A stretch of 64,000 nucleotides of DNA from Halodesulfurarchaeum sp. HSR-GB (GTDB lineage Archaea > Halobacteriota > Halobacteria > Halobacteriales > Halobacteriaceae): the NCBI RefSeq assembly GCF_031432215.1, contig NZ_JAVKGN010000001.1, positions 1,789,421 to 1,853,420 of the forward strand, read 5' to 3'. The notes beneath the pieces were generated by a model. The model searched no databases. It was given only the letters and a program-made list of their open reading frames with translations, and was not told where the DNA came from. The number at the start of each line of letters is the position of its first letter. Positions within the stretch are counted from its first letter, which is position 1. Below, in pieces: positions 18,637 to 26,659 of the stretch. Made by a program: the position numbers and the translations under genes.

Positions 18637-19563
18637 TCAGTCCAGATACGGCTCACAGACTCGTTCGATTCCCGCCTCGAAGGAAATGGACGGCTCCCAG
18701 CCGGTCGCCTCCTGCATGCGAGTCGCGTCAGCCAGCGTGTCGTGGACGTAGATGTCCTCGGGGATCGGGTTCTCGACGTATTCCGGGGCGACGTCGGTCC
18801 CGAGCGCGTCGTTGAGCATCTCGACGACCGTGTCAAAGGAGTGCTGGGTTTCGGTCCCCACGTTGAAGATGCCCGAGAGGTCGTTTTCCGCGGCGCTGAT
18901 CGTCGCGTCCACCACGTCTTCGACGTGGGTGAAATCCCGAGTCTGAGTGCCATCACCGTAGATCTTCGGCGAATTGCCGTTCGCGATGTCGTCGGCGAAC
19001 TGCGCGATGATGTTCGCGAACTCGCCTTTATGAGCCTCCGCGCCGCCGGCCATGCCCTGGTAGACCGAGAAGTATCGCAGTCCGGCCATCGTCACGTCGT
19101 CGTAGTAGTTGTCGTAGTACTCGGCGTAGCGTTCGCGGGCGAGTTTCGACGCCTCGTAGCCGGTTCGGGCCTCGACGGACATCGATTCGGGGGAGGGTTC
19201 GGTCCGGTCGCCGTAGATCGAGGAGGTGGTCGCGTAGACCACCGTCTCGCCGCCGTCCTGGACGAACTGTTCGACGGTGTTCACGAACCCCTCGACGTTG
19301 ACCCGCGCGCCTCGCTGCGGGTCGTCCTCGTGCATCTGCATCGAGGAGAGGGCCGCCAGATGGAAGAGCACGTCAACGTCGGTCGGGAGGTCGTCTTCCA
19401 GCACGCTCCGCTCGCGGAAATCAACCCGATCGGTAAGGTTCTCCGCAGTCCCGAGGAAGAGATCGTCGACGACGATCACTTCGTTGTCCACGGCCAGCGT
19501 GTTGGCCAGATTCGACCCGATGAAGCCGGCCCCGCCGGTGACGAGCACGCGTTGTCCCTGCAT
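18637..19563 (-). CDS. NAD-dependent sugar-nucleotide epimerase/dehydratase
   Basis: 308 aa extended short-chain dehydrogenase. The NAD motif is VTGGAGFIGSNLANTL at residues 8-23, VVDDLFLGT gives the adenine-ribose acidic residue, YATTSSIYGDRT holds the catalytic Ser/Thr, and YEASKLARERYAEYY is the YxxxK pair. The C-terminal substrate domain has VYQGMAGGAEAHKGEFANI and GDGTQTRDFTHVEDVV, typical of UDP-glucose/UDP-GalNAc 4-epimerases. It stands alone, so the exact sugar is not known; surface glycan synthesis is likely. Confidence 0.88.
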   Translation of the reverse strand: MQGQRVLVTGGAGFIGSNLANTLAVDNEVIVVDDLFLGTAENLTDRVDFRERSVLEDDLPTDVDVLFHLAALSSMQMHEDDPQRGARVNVEGFVNTVEQFVQDGGETVVYATTSSIYGDRTEPSPESMSVEARTGYEASKLARERYAEYYDNYYDDVTMAGLRYFSVYQGMAGGAEAHKGEFANIIAQFADDIANGNSPKIYGDGTQTRDFTHVEDVVDATISAAENDLSGIFNVGTETQHSFDTVVEMLNDALGTDVAPEYVENPIPEDIYVHDTLADATRMQEATGWEPSISFEAGIERVCEPYLD

Positions 19564-19626
19564 ACCCGGAGCAAGTCGTGTCCCCCGATTAAGACTCCCG
19601 GTTTCGGCGGGTCGACCCAGGCCATG

Positions 19627-19635
19627 GGTTTTATG
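19627..19635 (+). promoter_or_regulatory. TATA box of the winged-helix regulator gene
   Basis: GTTTTATGA is centred 30 bp before the ATG at 19661, supporting that start and a leaderless message. Confidence 0.5.
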
Positions 19636-19660
19636 AAACGAACCGGTCTATCACGATTTA

Positions 19661-20194
19661 ATGTCCTCTATCGAACTGACCGCGAGCCAGAAGACGATTC
19701 TCCGGGCGCTCGTCGATCGTTACAGGCAGGAAGAGACGGCGATCAAGGGGGAGACCATCGCCGAGGAGGTCGATCGCAATCCGGGGACGATCCGAAATCA
19801 GATGCAGAGCCTGAAGGCCTTGCAGTTAGTCGAGGGGGTCCCGGGCCCGAAAGGCGGCTATCGACCCACGACGAACGCCTTCGAGGCCCTGGAAATCGAA
19901 CAGATCGACTCGCCGGCCGCAGTGCCCGTGCGTCGGAACGGCGACCCGGTCGAGGACGTGAACGTGCAGAACATCGACCTGACGACGGTTTTCAATCCGG
20001 ATCTCTGCCGGGCCGAGATCGAGGTTCGGGGCTCGATCAAGGACTTCCACGAGGGCGACAGTGTCGCCGTGGGCCCGACCCCGATCTCGAAGCTCCGGGT
20101 CGACGGAACCGTGGACGCCAAAGACGAGGCCAAAAACGTGGTCATCCTCAAGATCGAGGACATGATCGCACCGGCCGAGGACCCGGCTCACTGA
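19661..20194 (+). CDS. Winged-helix transcriptional regulator
   Basis: 177 aa. Residues about 5-70 are a winged helix: LTASQKTILRALVDRYRQ, then KGETIAEEVDRNPGTIRNQM (recognition helix) and a Gly-rich wing GVPGPKGGYRPTTNAFEAL, similar in style to Rrf2 or TrmB-type domains. The C-terminal 90 residues are beta-rich (AEIEVRGSIKDF, DSVAVGPTPISKLRVDGTV) with no Cys cluster, so it is unlikely to bind Fe-S. The target is unknown; the two downstream genes on the same strand (SRPBCC, FAD protein) are candidates. Confidence 0.72.
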   Translation: MSSIELTASQKTILRALVDRYRQEETAIKGETIAEEVDRNPGTIRNQMQSLKALQLVEGVPGPKGGYRPTTNAFEALEIEQIDSPAAVPVRRNGDPVEDVNVQNIDLTTVFNPDLCRAEIEVRGSIKDFHEGDSVAVGPTPISKLRVDGTVDAKDEAKNVVILKIEDMIAPAEDPAH

Positions 20195-20246
20195 CTCCCG
20201 GTCAGTTGGGGTCGATACTTTTGCGGATACAGCCTGTACAACTTTC

Positions 20247-20720
20247 ATGGCAATCTTCACCCGCCGGAGTACCGTCGATGCGCCCCTCGAAACAGTGTGG
20301 GCGTTTCACTCCACGATCGACGGCCTGCTCGAACTCACCCCGGCAGTGGCCAACCTCCAGGTCGAAGCGATTCGTGTTCCGGACAGGGGCGACGTGCTAC
20401 GTGAGGGATCAGAGATCGACCTCTCGGTGGGTCCCATTCCGGGTGGGCCACGCCAACATTTTACGTCGGTCATTACCCAGCGCGAGGAACTGGCAGCCGA
20501 AGCGTACTTCGTGGACGAAATGAAGGCGGGACCGATGGCGACCTGGCGGCACACCCATCGGTTCCGCAGAGTGGGGGATCGGACCCAACTCATCGACCAC
20601 GTCGAGTACGAAACTGGCTACGGCGACCTGGTAGATCGAGCCCTCAAGCCCGGATTCGCCCTGGCATTTGCCTACCGCCACCGGAAAACCCGCGAGAAAC
20701 TCGGCGGGGGCGAAACTTAA
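20247..20720 (+). CDS. SRPBCC-family (START-like) protein
   Basis: 157 aa with the polyketide-cyclase/START fold pattern: the opening strand FTRRSTVDAPLETVWAFHST, a middle hydrophobic cavity region (REGSEIDLSVGPIPGG), GPMATWRHTHRFRRVG and a long C-terminal helix (LALAFAYRHRKTREKLGG). These proteins bind lipids or aromatic ligands, and a specific substrate cannot be inferred. A TATA-like ACTTTTGC is about 28 bp upstream. It is followed after 27 bp by the small FAD protein. Confidence 0.75.
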   Translation: MAIFTRRSTVDAPLETVWAFHSTIDGLLELTPAVANLQVEAIRVPDRGDVLREGSEIDLSVGPIPGGPRQHFTSVITQREELAAEAYFVDEMKAGPMATWRHTHRFRRVGDRTQLIDHVEYETGYGDLVDRALKPGFALAFAYRHRKTREKLGGGET

Positions 20721-20747
20721 CTGCGAACTGCCCCTGGTTGTAGTTGC

Positions 20748-21302
20748 ATGACAGACGTTATCGTCGCCGGCGGCGGCCCCGCCGGCCTCGGCGCCGCACT
20801 CTACACCGCGAAAAACGGCCTCGAAACCGCAGTCTTCGACACCGACGGGACCTGGATGCACAAGGCCCACCTCTTCAACTACCTCGGGATCGAGAGTGTG
20901 GATGGCACCGAGTTCATGGACCGGTCACGCGAACAGGTCGAGGGCTTCGGCGCCGACCTCCGCGAGGAGGAGGTGATCGCAGCCGAAGAAACCGACGACG
21001 GGTTCGCCGTCGAAACCGACGCTGGCGAGTACGAAGCCGACTATCTGGTGCTCGCAACCGGCACGGACCGAAGCCTCGCGAAGGAACTGGGCTGTGAGTT
21101 GACCGACAGAGCGGTCGTCGACGTCGACGTGACCATGGAGACGAGCGTCGAGAACGTCTACGCGACAGGGGCGATGGGCCGAGTCGAGGAGTGGCAGGCC
21201 CAGATCGCGGCCGGTGACGGAGTGGCCGCTGCGCTGAACATCCTCTCGACCGAGGAAGGCGAGAAGTTCCACGACTTCGACACGCCCGAAGACGCGGCCT
21301 GA
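20748..21302 (+). CDS. Small FAD-dependent pyridine-nucleotide-disulfide-oxidoreductase-like protein
   Basis: 184 aa, about 60 percent of a thioredoxin reductase. It has the FAD motif VIVAGGGPAGLGAALYTAK at the N-terminus and the second FAD contact NVYATGAMGRVEEWQAQIA at the C-terminus. The NADPH domain and the redox CxxC between them are missing and are replaced by a short link (TDGTWMHKAHLFNYLGIE, then ADYLVLATGTDRSLA). Both ends of the FAD domain are intact, so this looks like a compact natural form, not a broken gene. The electron donor and acceptor are unknown. Confidence 0.8.
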   Translation: MTDVIVAGGGPAGLGAALYTAKNGLETAVFDTDGTWMHKAHLFNYLGIESVDGTEFMDRSREQVEGFGADLREEEVIAAEETDDGFAVETDAGEYEADYLVLATGTDRSLAKELGCELTDRAVVDVDVTMETSVENVYATGAMGRVEEWQAQIAAGDGVAAALNILSTEEGEKFHDFDTPEDAA

Positions 21303-21303
21303 G

Positions 21304-21726
21304 TTAGAGACTCGGATAGGACTGGGTCCGGTCGATGTCGGTCACTTCCTCGACCAGGTCACTCTGATGGCGAACCAGATCCGTCGTCGTGACGATCCCG
21401 AGTAGCTCCTCGTCCTCGGTCACGACGACCTTCTTGATGCCGTAGTTCTGCATTTTCTCCACGGCGTCCTGTGGGCGCTTCTCGGGACCGATCGTCACCA
21501 GATTCGGGCTCATCGCCCGGGAGACGGGAATGTCTCCGAAGGGACGTTCGGTTCCGCTGCCAGCAGCCAGAACGTCCGTTTCGGTGATGATGCCCACCGG
21601 CCGTTCACCGTCCGTAACGAGCACGCTTCCAACCCGGTTTCCGAGCATTTCGCCCACGGCCGCTTCGAGGGTCGCTCCGAGTGGCACCGTCACCAGGTCC
21701 GTCGTCATGAGATCCCTGACAGACAT
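21304..21726 (-). CDS. Tandem CBS-domain protein
   Basis: 140 aa consisting only of two CBS motifs: LMTTDLVTVPLGATLEAAVGEM with GSVLVTDGERPVGIITETDVL, and AMSPNLVTIGPEKRPQDAVEKM with KKVVVTEDEELLGIVTTTDLV. Such stand-alone modules bind adenosine nucleotides or SAM as homodimers. No partner enzyme is fused. It converges on the FAD protein gene with one base between the two stop codons. Confidence 0.87.
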   Translation of the reverse strand: MSVRDLMTTDLVTVPLGATLEAAVGEMLGNRVGSVLVTDGERPVGIITETDVLAAGSGTERPFGDIPVSRAMSPNLVTIGPEKRPQDAVEKMQNYGIKKVVVTEDEELLGIVTTTDLVRHQSDLVEEVTDIDRTQSYPSL

Positions 21727-21776
21727 ACCTTCCCCTACGCAGTCAGGGGATTCAAAACTTGTGCCATCTTCCCACG

Positions 21777-22403
21777 TTAATTACCCGCACGGATCAGCTC
21801 GATCGCTCCGGACAGGGAGGATACGGTCCCGCCCGGGCGGTCCAGGTGAACGAAATCCATCCCAGTCCGCTGCGCGAAAAGCGCATCCGAGGACGTATCG
21901 CCGACGTAGACGTACTCGTCCGGGCCAACCCGATCGACGAGGTCCTCGTAGAACGCGGGATCGGGCTTCATCCGTTCGATCGTTTCCAGATCGTCTCCCC
22001 GGCCGATCCAGTGGGTCACCACGGCGTCGAGATCGGCTACCGCCACGAACGTCTCGACGATCGGCTCCGGCGAGTTACTGATAATCGAGACCGGGTACTC
22101 CTGGGCTAAATTTCGGACCTGCTCGATGTCCGGAAACGGGACGATTTGCCCGGTCTTCAACGCTCGCTCTTTCTCGCGGACGTAGTTGCGGTGCCGGACC
22201 GGCCAGAGCTCCTCGGGCGGGACGCCAAGATCGTTGGCAGCCTGCTCGAAATTCCGAAGATTCGGAGGATAAAGTCGCTCTCGTCGCTCCGGCGTCGGCT
22301 CGATGTCGAAGGCTCGCAGGGTCTCGTCGAGGGCGCGGTCGAGCCACCCCAGTTCAGCCTGTGAGTCGAGCAAGACGCCATCCATATCGAAGACGACGTG
22401 CAT
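21777..22403 (-). CDS. HAD-superfamily hydrolase (phosphatase-like)
   Basis: 208 aa. HAD motif I is FDMDGVLLDSQAEL at the N-terminus (nucleophile Asp5, general acid Asp7), motif II is SIISNSPEP, motif III is the Lys in RMKPDPAFYEDL, and motif IV is YVGDTSSDALFA. The cap is the helical C1 type, so phosphoglycolate phosphatase or beta-phosphoglucomutase-like enzymes are the nearest classes. The substrate is unknown. Confidence 0.87.
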   Translation of the reverse strand: MHVVFDMDGVLLDSQAELGWLDRALDETLRAFDIEPTPERRERLYPPNLRNFEQAANDLGVPPEELWPVRHRNYVREKERALKTGQIVPFPDIEQVRNLAQEYPVSIISNSPEPIVETFVAVADLDAVVTHWIGRGDDLETIERMKPDPAFYEDLVDRVGPDEYVYVGDTSSDALFAQRTGMDFVHLDRPGGTVSSLSGAIELIRAGN

Positions 22404-22444
22404 ACGCCGGGTAGGAGTCCCGGCAGGTTGAGTGCACCGGTCGA

Positions 22445-23440
22445 CTAGTAGCCCTCACCCGCTTGTACCGGGCCGGCAAAGGCACTGTAAAGGACCGCGA
22501 AGTAAAGCAGTACGAGCGGGAGGAAGATGGCCAGGACCACAGTCATCATCTTCAGTTGCAGGGTCGAGACGGCGGCTTCGAACACCGTTAGCCCAGTCAC
22601 CGGATAGATGACCGGGAAGAGGAGGACGGCGACGAGGGCCACCAGCCCGAAGAGCTGTATTCCGGCCGCAAAGAAGGCAGGCCGGTACTGACCCACTCGG
22701 AGCAACCAGATGTATGCGACCCCCAGAATCGCCGTGATCGCAACCAGCCCGAGCACCACTGGGTGGGTCACTTTCGTCGCCATGCCCTCGACAGCCACGT
22801 AGAGATAGCCGACCGTCGCCACCGCCAGCACGAGGTAGGCGGCCTGGGCGAGTACCCCGTACCGGGTCACGGTCTCATCGAGGCCGGCCGCCGTCTTCAT
22901 GCCCAGGAAGCCGGCCCCCTGAGCAGTCGAGATAGCGACCAGCGCGAGACCGACCACGATACCCGGGACCGAAATGATCCCGGATGCACCCACGAGCCAG
23001 TTCGCGGCGAACATTCCCAGGAAGAACGGGGCGAGCGTGCTCCCGAGAATGAACGTGCTACTCCAGAGCCGTCGCCAGCCAGCGTCCTCGCGTTGCTCCA
23101 GGAACTCGGGGGAGACCCCCCGGATGATGAGCGCACCGAGGATGGCGAACATCAGCAGGTAGTAGCCGCTGAACAGGCCGCCGTAGACGTCCGGGAAGAC
23201 GGCAAAGAGCGCCCCACCGAAGACGACGAGCCAGACTTCGGCTCCGTCCCAGAGTGGGGCCAGCGCGGTCAAGATCGTCTCTTTGGTCTCGTGGTCGTCC
23301 ACCAGCCCGTAGAGGACGCCCATGCCGAAGTTCGTCCCGTCGAGCCAGAGAAACATGGCAAGTGTCAGGAACAGGGCCACGAACCAGAGCTCGATTAGTG
23401 GAATCCCGAACCAGCTCGGGCCAGCTTGCAGGGGCATCAT
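22445..23440 (-). CDS. cydB: Cytochrome bd oxidase subunit II
   Basis: 331 aa with eight or nine predicted membrane helices. Family sequence is clear at the N-terminus (LWFVALFLTLAMFLWLDGTN, GMGVLYGLV, LAPLWDGAEVWLVVFGGALF), which matches the CydB quinol-oxidase signature. It overlaps cydA by an ATGA, so the subunits are made in equal amounts. Cytochrome bd is a high-affinity quinol oxidase used at low oxygen. Confidence 0.95.
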   Translation of the reverse strand: MMPLQAGPSWFGIPLIELWFVALFLTLAMFLWLDGTNFGMGVLYGLVDDHETKETILTALAPLWDGAEVWLVVFGGALFAVFPDVYGGLFSGYYLLMFAILGALIIRGVSPEFLEQREDAGWRRLWSSTFILGSTLAPFFLGMFAANWLVGASGIISVPGIVVGLALVAISTAQGAGFLGMKTAAGLDETVTRYGVLAQAAYLVLAVATVGYLYVAVEGMATKVTHPVVLGLVAITAILGVAYIWLLRVGQYRPAFFAAGIQLFGLVALVAVLLFPVIYPVTGLTVFEAAVSTLQLKMMTVVLAIFLPLVLLYFAVLYSAFAGPVQAGEGY

Positions 23441-24819
23441 TCAGCGACCACCTCCTCGGTCGATTCTTTCGGCCCACGGATCACCAGCCGGCGGACGAGA
23501 TACGCCCAGATGGCCAGGAGGGCCGTGTAGGCCCCCACGAAGCCAAGCAGCGTCAGGAGTGCCTCGCCACCAGTCAAGTTCTGTGAGACACCCTCGGCGA
23601 CCGTGAGGACTTCCTGAATAGCCCAGGGTTGGCGGCCCACCTCGGTTACCATCCACCCGAATTCGATCGCCAACAGGCCAAGCGGGATGGACAGCATGAG
23701 CGCGCCGCTCAGATACTTGTCTTTGAGAAGCCGTCCCTGGTACCACCGGAACCCGGCCCAGAGCGAGAGGAGGATGAACCACATCCCCAGCCCGACCATC
23801 GCGCGGAAGGACCAGAAGACGACGGCGACCGGCGGCTCACCCTCGACGCCCTGCAGGCTCTCCATGTCGTCCAAGCCTTGGATGGTGGCGCCAGGATCAC
23901 CCCCGCTCGCGAGGAAGGACGCACCACCGGGGATTCCGATCGCAAAGAGATCCCGGGCACTCGGGTCAGTGAAGCCCTCGAGGCTGGTCGGAATCGCAAA
24001 GAGGTATTCCGGCACGTTCGAGTCGGTCTCGTAGACCGCCTCCATCGCCGCGAACTTCTGGGGCTGGGTCTCGTAGACGTGCCGGCCGTAGGAGTCGCCC
24101 TGAATCGCCATGAACGGCGCCGTCAGGAGCATCGCGACGATGGCGAGTTTCAGACTCGTCTTCCAGAACCGACGCCGAGTTTCGGTCGTCGTGAGCTTGT
24201 ACATCGCGATCCCGGCCATGAAGAGCGCTGCGGCCAGCACGGCCGAGGCCTGCATGTGCGTGAACATGAAGAAGAACCGCGGATTGAGATAGGCCGCGAT
24301 CGGATCGACGATCACCGCCACCTCCTGGCCGGCACGCATCCCCATTTCGTAGCCACGTGGGAGGTGCATCCAGGAGTTCGCGATGAGAATCCAGACTGCA
24401 GAGAGCCAGGAGCCAAGCGCAACCAGGAACGCGGAAAGGAAGTAGAGCCGGTCGCTCACCCGTTCACGGCCAAAGAGCAGTATACCAAGGAACGTCGATT
24501 CGAGCATGAAGGCCATCAGACCCTCGGTCGCCAGCGGCCCGCCGAAGATGCCACCGACGGCGGAGGCATAGGCCGCAAAGTTCGTCCCGAACTCGAATTC
24601 GAGAACGATGCCAGTCACGGTGCCGATGACGAAGGTCAGGGCGAAGATCTTCACCCAGAACCGTCGCAACGACACCCACGGTTCGCCCGCCCCGCGGATC
24701 TCTTTCCAGGTGAAATACACCAGGAAGGGGGCCAAACCCATCGAGATGGCGGGGAAGATGATGTGTATGGCCGTCGTCCACGCGAACTGGAGACGGCTCA
24801 GGATTACGGGGTCTAACAT
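23437..24819 (-). CDS. cydA: Cytochrome bd oxidase subunit I
   Basis: 460 aa. The expected haem ligands are visible: H19 in TAIHIIFPAISM, a His in FMFTHMQASAV and a Met in GWMVTEVGRQPWAI. The Glu of the MAFMLESTFLGILLF helix is also present. The Q-loop is short. It is the first gene of cydAB. Its upstream gap is long and AT-rich and leads into tRNA-derived repeats. The presence of a bd oxidase suggests life at changing or low oxygen. Confidence 0.96.
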   Translation of the reverse strand: MLDPVILSRLQFAWTTAIHIIFPAISMGLAPFLVYFTWKEIRGAGEPWVSLRRFWVKIFALTFVIGTVTGIVLEFEFGTNFAAYASAVGGIFGGPLATEGLMAFMLESTFLGILLFGRERVSDRLYFLSAFLVALGSWLSAVWILIANSWMHLPRGYEMGMRAGQEVAVIVDPIAAYLNPRFFFMFTHMQASAVLAAALFMAGIAMYKLTTTETRRRFWKTSLKLAIVAMLLTAPFMAIQGDSYGRHVYETQPQKFAAMEAVYETDSNVPEYLFAIPTSLEGFTDPSARDLFAIGIPGGASFLASGGDPGATIQGLDDMESLQGVEGEPPVAVVFWSFRAMVGLGMWFILLSLWAGFRWYQGRLLKDKYLSGALMLSIPLGLLAIEFGWMVTEVGRQPWAIQEVLTVAEGVSQNLTGGEALLTLLGFVGAYTALLAIWAYLVRRLVIRGPKESTEEVVAE

Positions 24820-25111
24820 GTGTTTTTGAGGTTGCCTACGTATCGAGTCGTTCTCTCGTCACCCACATATTGTCTTCGCAAGGGGTCATGAGTTGCCGGA
24901 CTATCCATCGACACCTTGCAGTTCACCCACTATAATTTCCGTGGATGATTCCAACCGGCAGAAAAGAAACACCCTCTGTTCGGCCGGCCGCTACGGCACC
25001 GGCCCCTGAAATCAAATACCCACGTAAACCACGTTCTGAACAAAATATCCCCCAAATAATGGGTCACTTACCGAAAATATAGCCGTCAACCCGTAATTTG
25101 GTTGCCCGAGT
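24820..25111. other. Gene-free AT-rich gap upstream of cydA
   Basis: No gene or RNA gene was found. The part nearest cydA should contain its promoter; CAATATG on the minus strand near 24866-24874 is a weak candidate. From about 24930 to 25100 the sequence is clearly richer in A+T than the flanking genes (for example 25040-25080). It ends where the tRNA-Arg 3'-end duplications begin, so it may be the remnant of an inserted element. Confidence 0.4.
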
Positions 25112-25345
25112 GCGACGGGAGTCCCGCGAGGCGGGCGGCGAAGCCGCCAGCTGGGCGAACGGCGTCGCCGTGAGCCAGCGAGAGGGACTACGTCGCGGCC
25201 GCGATGTGTTTCGAAGAAACCGGAGCGGGCGCGACGGGATTCGAACCACCTGAAGACTCGCGTTGCTCGTCTTCCGTAATTCGAATCCCGCGTGCCGGTT
25301 CGCTCGTTTTACTCGCTGCACGGGCGCGACGGGAGTCCCGCGAGG
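25112..25345. repeat. Tandem partial copies of the tRNA-Arg 3' end
   Basis: A 20-bp sequence at 25112-25131 recurs exactly at 25326-25345. A 68-bp block at 25180-25247 recurs at 25349-25416 with two mismatches, and the second copy runs into the real tRNA-Arg gene. Each copy contains the last 20 or so bases of the tRNA (GCGACGGGATTCGAAC on the plus strand). The copies differ by about 45 bp of extra GC-rich hairpin sequence in the first. Open frames across this region are translations of the repeat and not genes. Confidence 0.85.
25235..25290. repeat. T-arm hairpin element at the tRNA-Arg locus
   Basis: Perfect 11-bp arms CGGGATTCGAA (25235-25245) and its complement (25280-25290) enclose an inner 6-bp stem GAAGAC (25252-25257) / GTCTTC (25269-25274) with an 11-base loop. 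The left arm is the T-arm of the adjacent tRNA; the right arm is an inverted copy of it. The same design appears at the tRNA-Gly locus at 27638-27700. Confidence 0.8.
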
Positions 25346-25394
25346 AACGAGAGGGACTACGTCGCGACCGCGACGTGTTTCGAAGAAACCGGAG

Positions 25395-25467
25395 CGGGCG
25401 CGACGGGATTCGAACCCGCGATCTAGAGGTTAGGAACCTCTCGCCGTATCCTCTTGGCCACGCGCCC
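25395..25467 (-). tRNA. tRNA-Arg (CCT)
   Basis: 73 nt. Acceptor stem GGGCGCG/CGCGCCC, D stem GCC/GGC, anticodon stem AGAGG/CCTCT with loop TTCCTAA giving anticodon CCT (reads AGG), 5-base variable loop, and T-arm GCGGG-TTCGAAT-CCCGT. Discriminator base G; CCA is not encoded. On the 3' side the gene is followed by duplicated copies of its own 3' end. Confidence 0.93.
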
Positions 25468-25500
25468 CGAAAACCGGTTCGGGCGGGCGGGGAAAAACGG

Positions 25501-25764
25501 TTACTCTTCGGTCCGCTCTGACTCGGTCTCGGACTCGCTCTCCGCGACGGCGCGGTCGGACTCCTCGGGCCCTTCTTTGATCTCTTCGAGTTCCTGTTCG
25601 ATCTCCTCGCGACCGCGCTGGAATTCACCCATGGCCTGCCCCGTCGACCGGGCCAGCTTGGGGATCTTGTTCGCCCCGAACAGGAGGACGGCGATCAACA
25701 GAATGATGGCCAGCTCCATCCCGCCTGCTGGGAGCCCGAATGCGGGTAACACCTCGATTGTCAT
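25501..25764 (-). CDS. tatA: Sec-independent translocase TatA
   Basis: 87 aa. One membrane helix (MELAIILLIAVLLFGANKIP, residues 16-35) is followed by the amphipathic helix KLARSTGQAMGEFQRGREE with the conserved FGANKIPKLARS hinge, and then an acidic tail. The start with 15 extra residues before the helix is supported by a TATA box CCTATAATC (plus-strand 25784-25792) about 27 bp upstream. TatA forms the pore of the Tat pathway, which haloarchaea use for most secreted proteins, such as the BMP lipoprotein in this window. No tatC is adjacent. Confidence 0.93.
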   Translation of the reverse strand: MTIEVLPAFGLPAGGMELAIILLIAVLLFGANKIPKLARSTGQAMGEFQRGREEIEQELEEIKEGPEESDRAVAESESETESERTEE

Positions 25765-25861
25765 TACAAAGTTGTAACTCAGTAGCGATTATAGGCTTTA
25801 TGCTCCGACCCGGTACTCCCAGTCACTGGGAACTATCTATCGGGCCGGCGTCGGGGCCTGT

Positions 25862-26659
25862 ATGAGCAACGGCACGCTCCCCTACGATCCCGAAGCCGAT
25901 CACTCGTTCCCGGACGAGCGACTCAACGAGATCCTGGGGGACGTCCTCGACGATCCCGAGGTCCAGGCGTACCTCGAAGCACAGAACGTCAACCCGGTTA
26001 CCCGGAAGGGCTACAACGACCACGGGGAGAAACACATCGAGATCGTCCGGAACCGGGCCCTCCAGCTCTACGAGCTACTCAAGCGAGCCACCGTCCCGTT
26101 CAACGGGGCGACTGACCAGGGTCTCCAGGAGGCCGACGAACCCGTCATCGTCGCGCTCGCCGCAACGCTCCACGACATCGGGCACGTCGTCCACCGGGAC
26201 GATCACACCTACTACTCGATCATCATCGCTGCGGACCTCCTCGATCGACTCCTCGAGCCGTATTACGACATCGGCGAGCGAGTCCGAATGAAAGGCGAGA
26301 TCCTCCATGCGATCCTCTGTCACCACTCGGCAGAGGAGCCCCTGACGACCGAGGCGGGAGTGATCCGGGTCGCAGACGCCCTGGACATGGAGCGCGGTCG
26401 CTCACGCATCCCCTACGAACGGGGTGGGCGCGGGATCAACACCATCTCCAGCCAGGCCATCGACCGGGTCGAACTCCTGGAGGGAGACACCAAGCCGGTG
26501 CTCGTCGAGATCACGATGCGAAACGCGGCCGGCGTCTACCAGGTCGACGGGCTGCTCAAGAACAAACTCGAAGGATCGGGACTGGAAGAACTGGTCAGGA
26601 TCGTCGCGGTGAACACCACTGGCGGCGACGATCGCCTCGTCGAACGGATCGAGCTCTAG
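25862..26659 (+). CDS. HD-domain phosphohydrolase
   Basis: 265 aa. HD motifs: YNDHGEKHIEIVRNRALQLY (first His), LAATLHDIGHVVHRDDH (HD pair), ILCHHSAEEP and RVADALDMERGR (last Asp). The order H...HD...H...D is complete, so it should be an active metal-dependent phosphohydrolase, perhaps acting on nucleotides. A TATA-like ACTATCTA at about 25830 fits the start. Its stop is directly followed by the stop of the convergent gene. Confidence 0.87.
   Translation: MSNGTLPYDPEADHSFPDERLNEILGDVLDDPEVQAYLEAQNVNPVTRKGYNDHGEKHIEIVRNRALQLYELLKRATVPFNGATDQGLQEADEPVIVALAATLHDIGHVVHRDDHTYYSIIIAADLLDRLLEPYYDIGERVRMKGEILHAILCHHSAEEPLTTEAGVIRVADALDMERGRSRIPYERGGRGINTISSQAIDRVELLEGDTKPVLVEITMRNAAGVYQVDGLLKNKLEGSGLEELVRIVAVNTTGGDDRLVERIEL

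Noticed and set aside
25064-25628. Several open frames on both strands with Arg/Ser-rich products around tRNA-Arg
   Set aside because: They are translations of the tRNA gene and its repeats; similar products are a known annotation artefact around haloarchaeal tRNAs.
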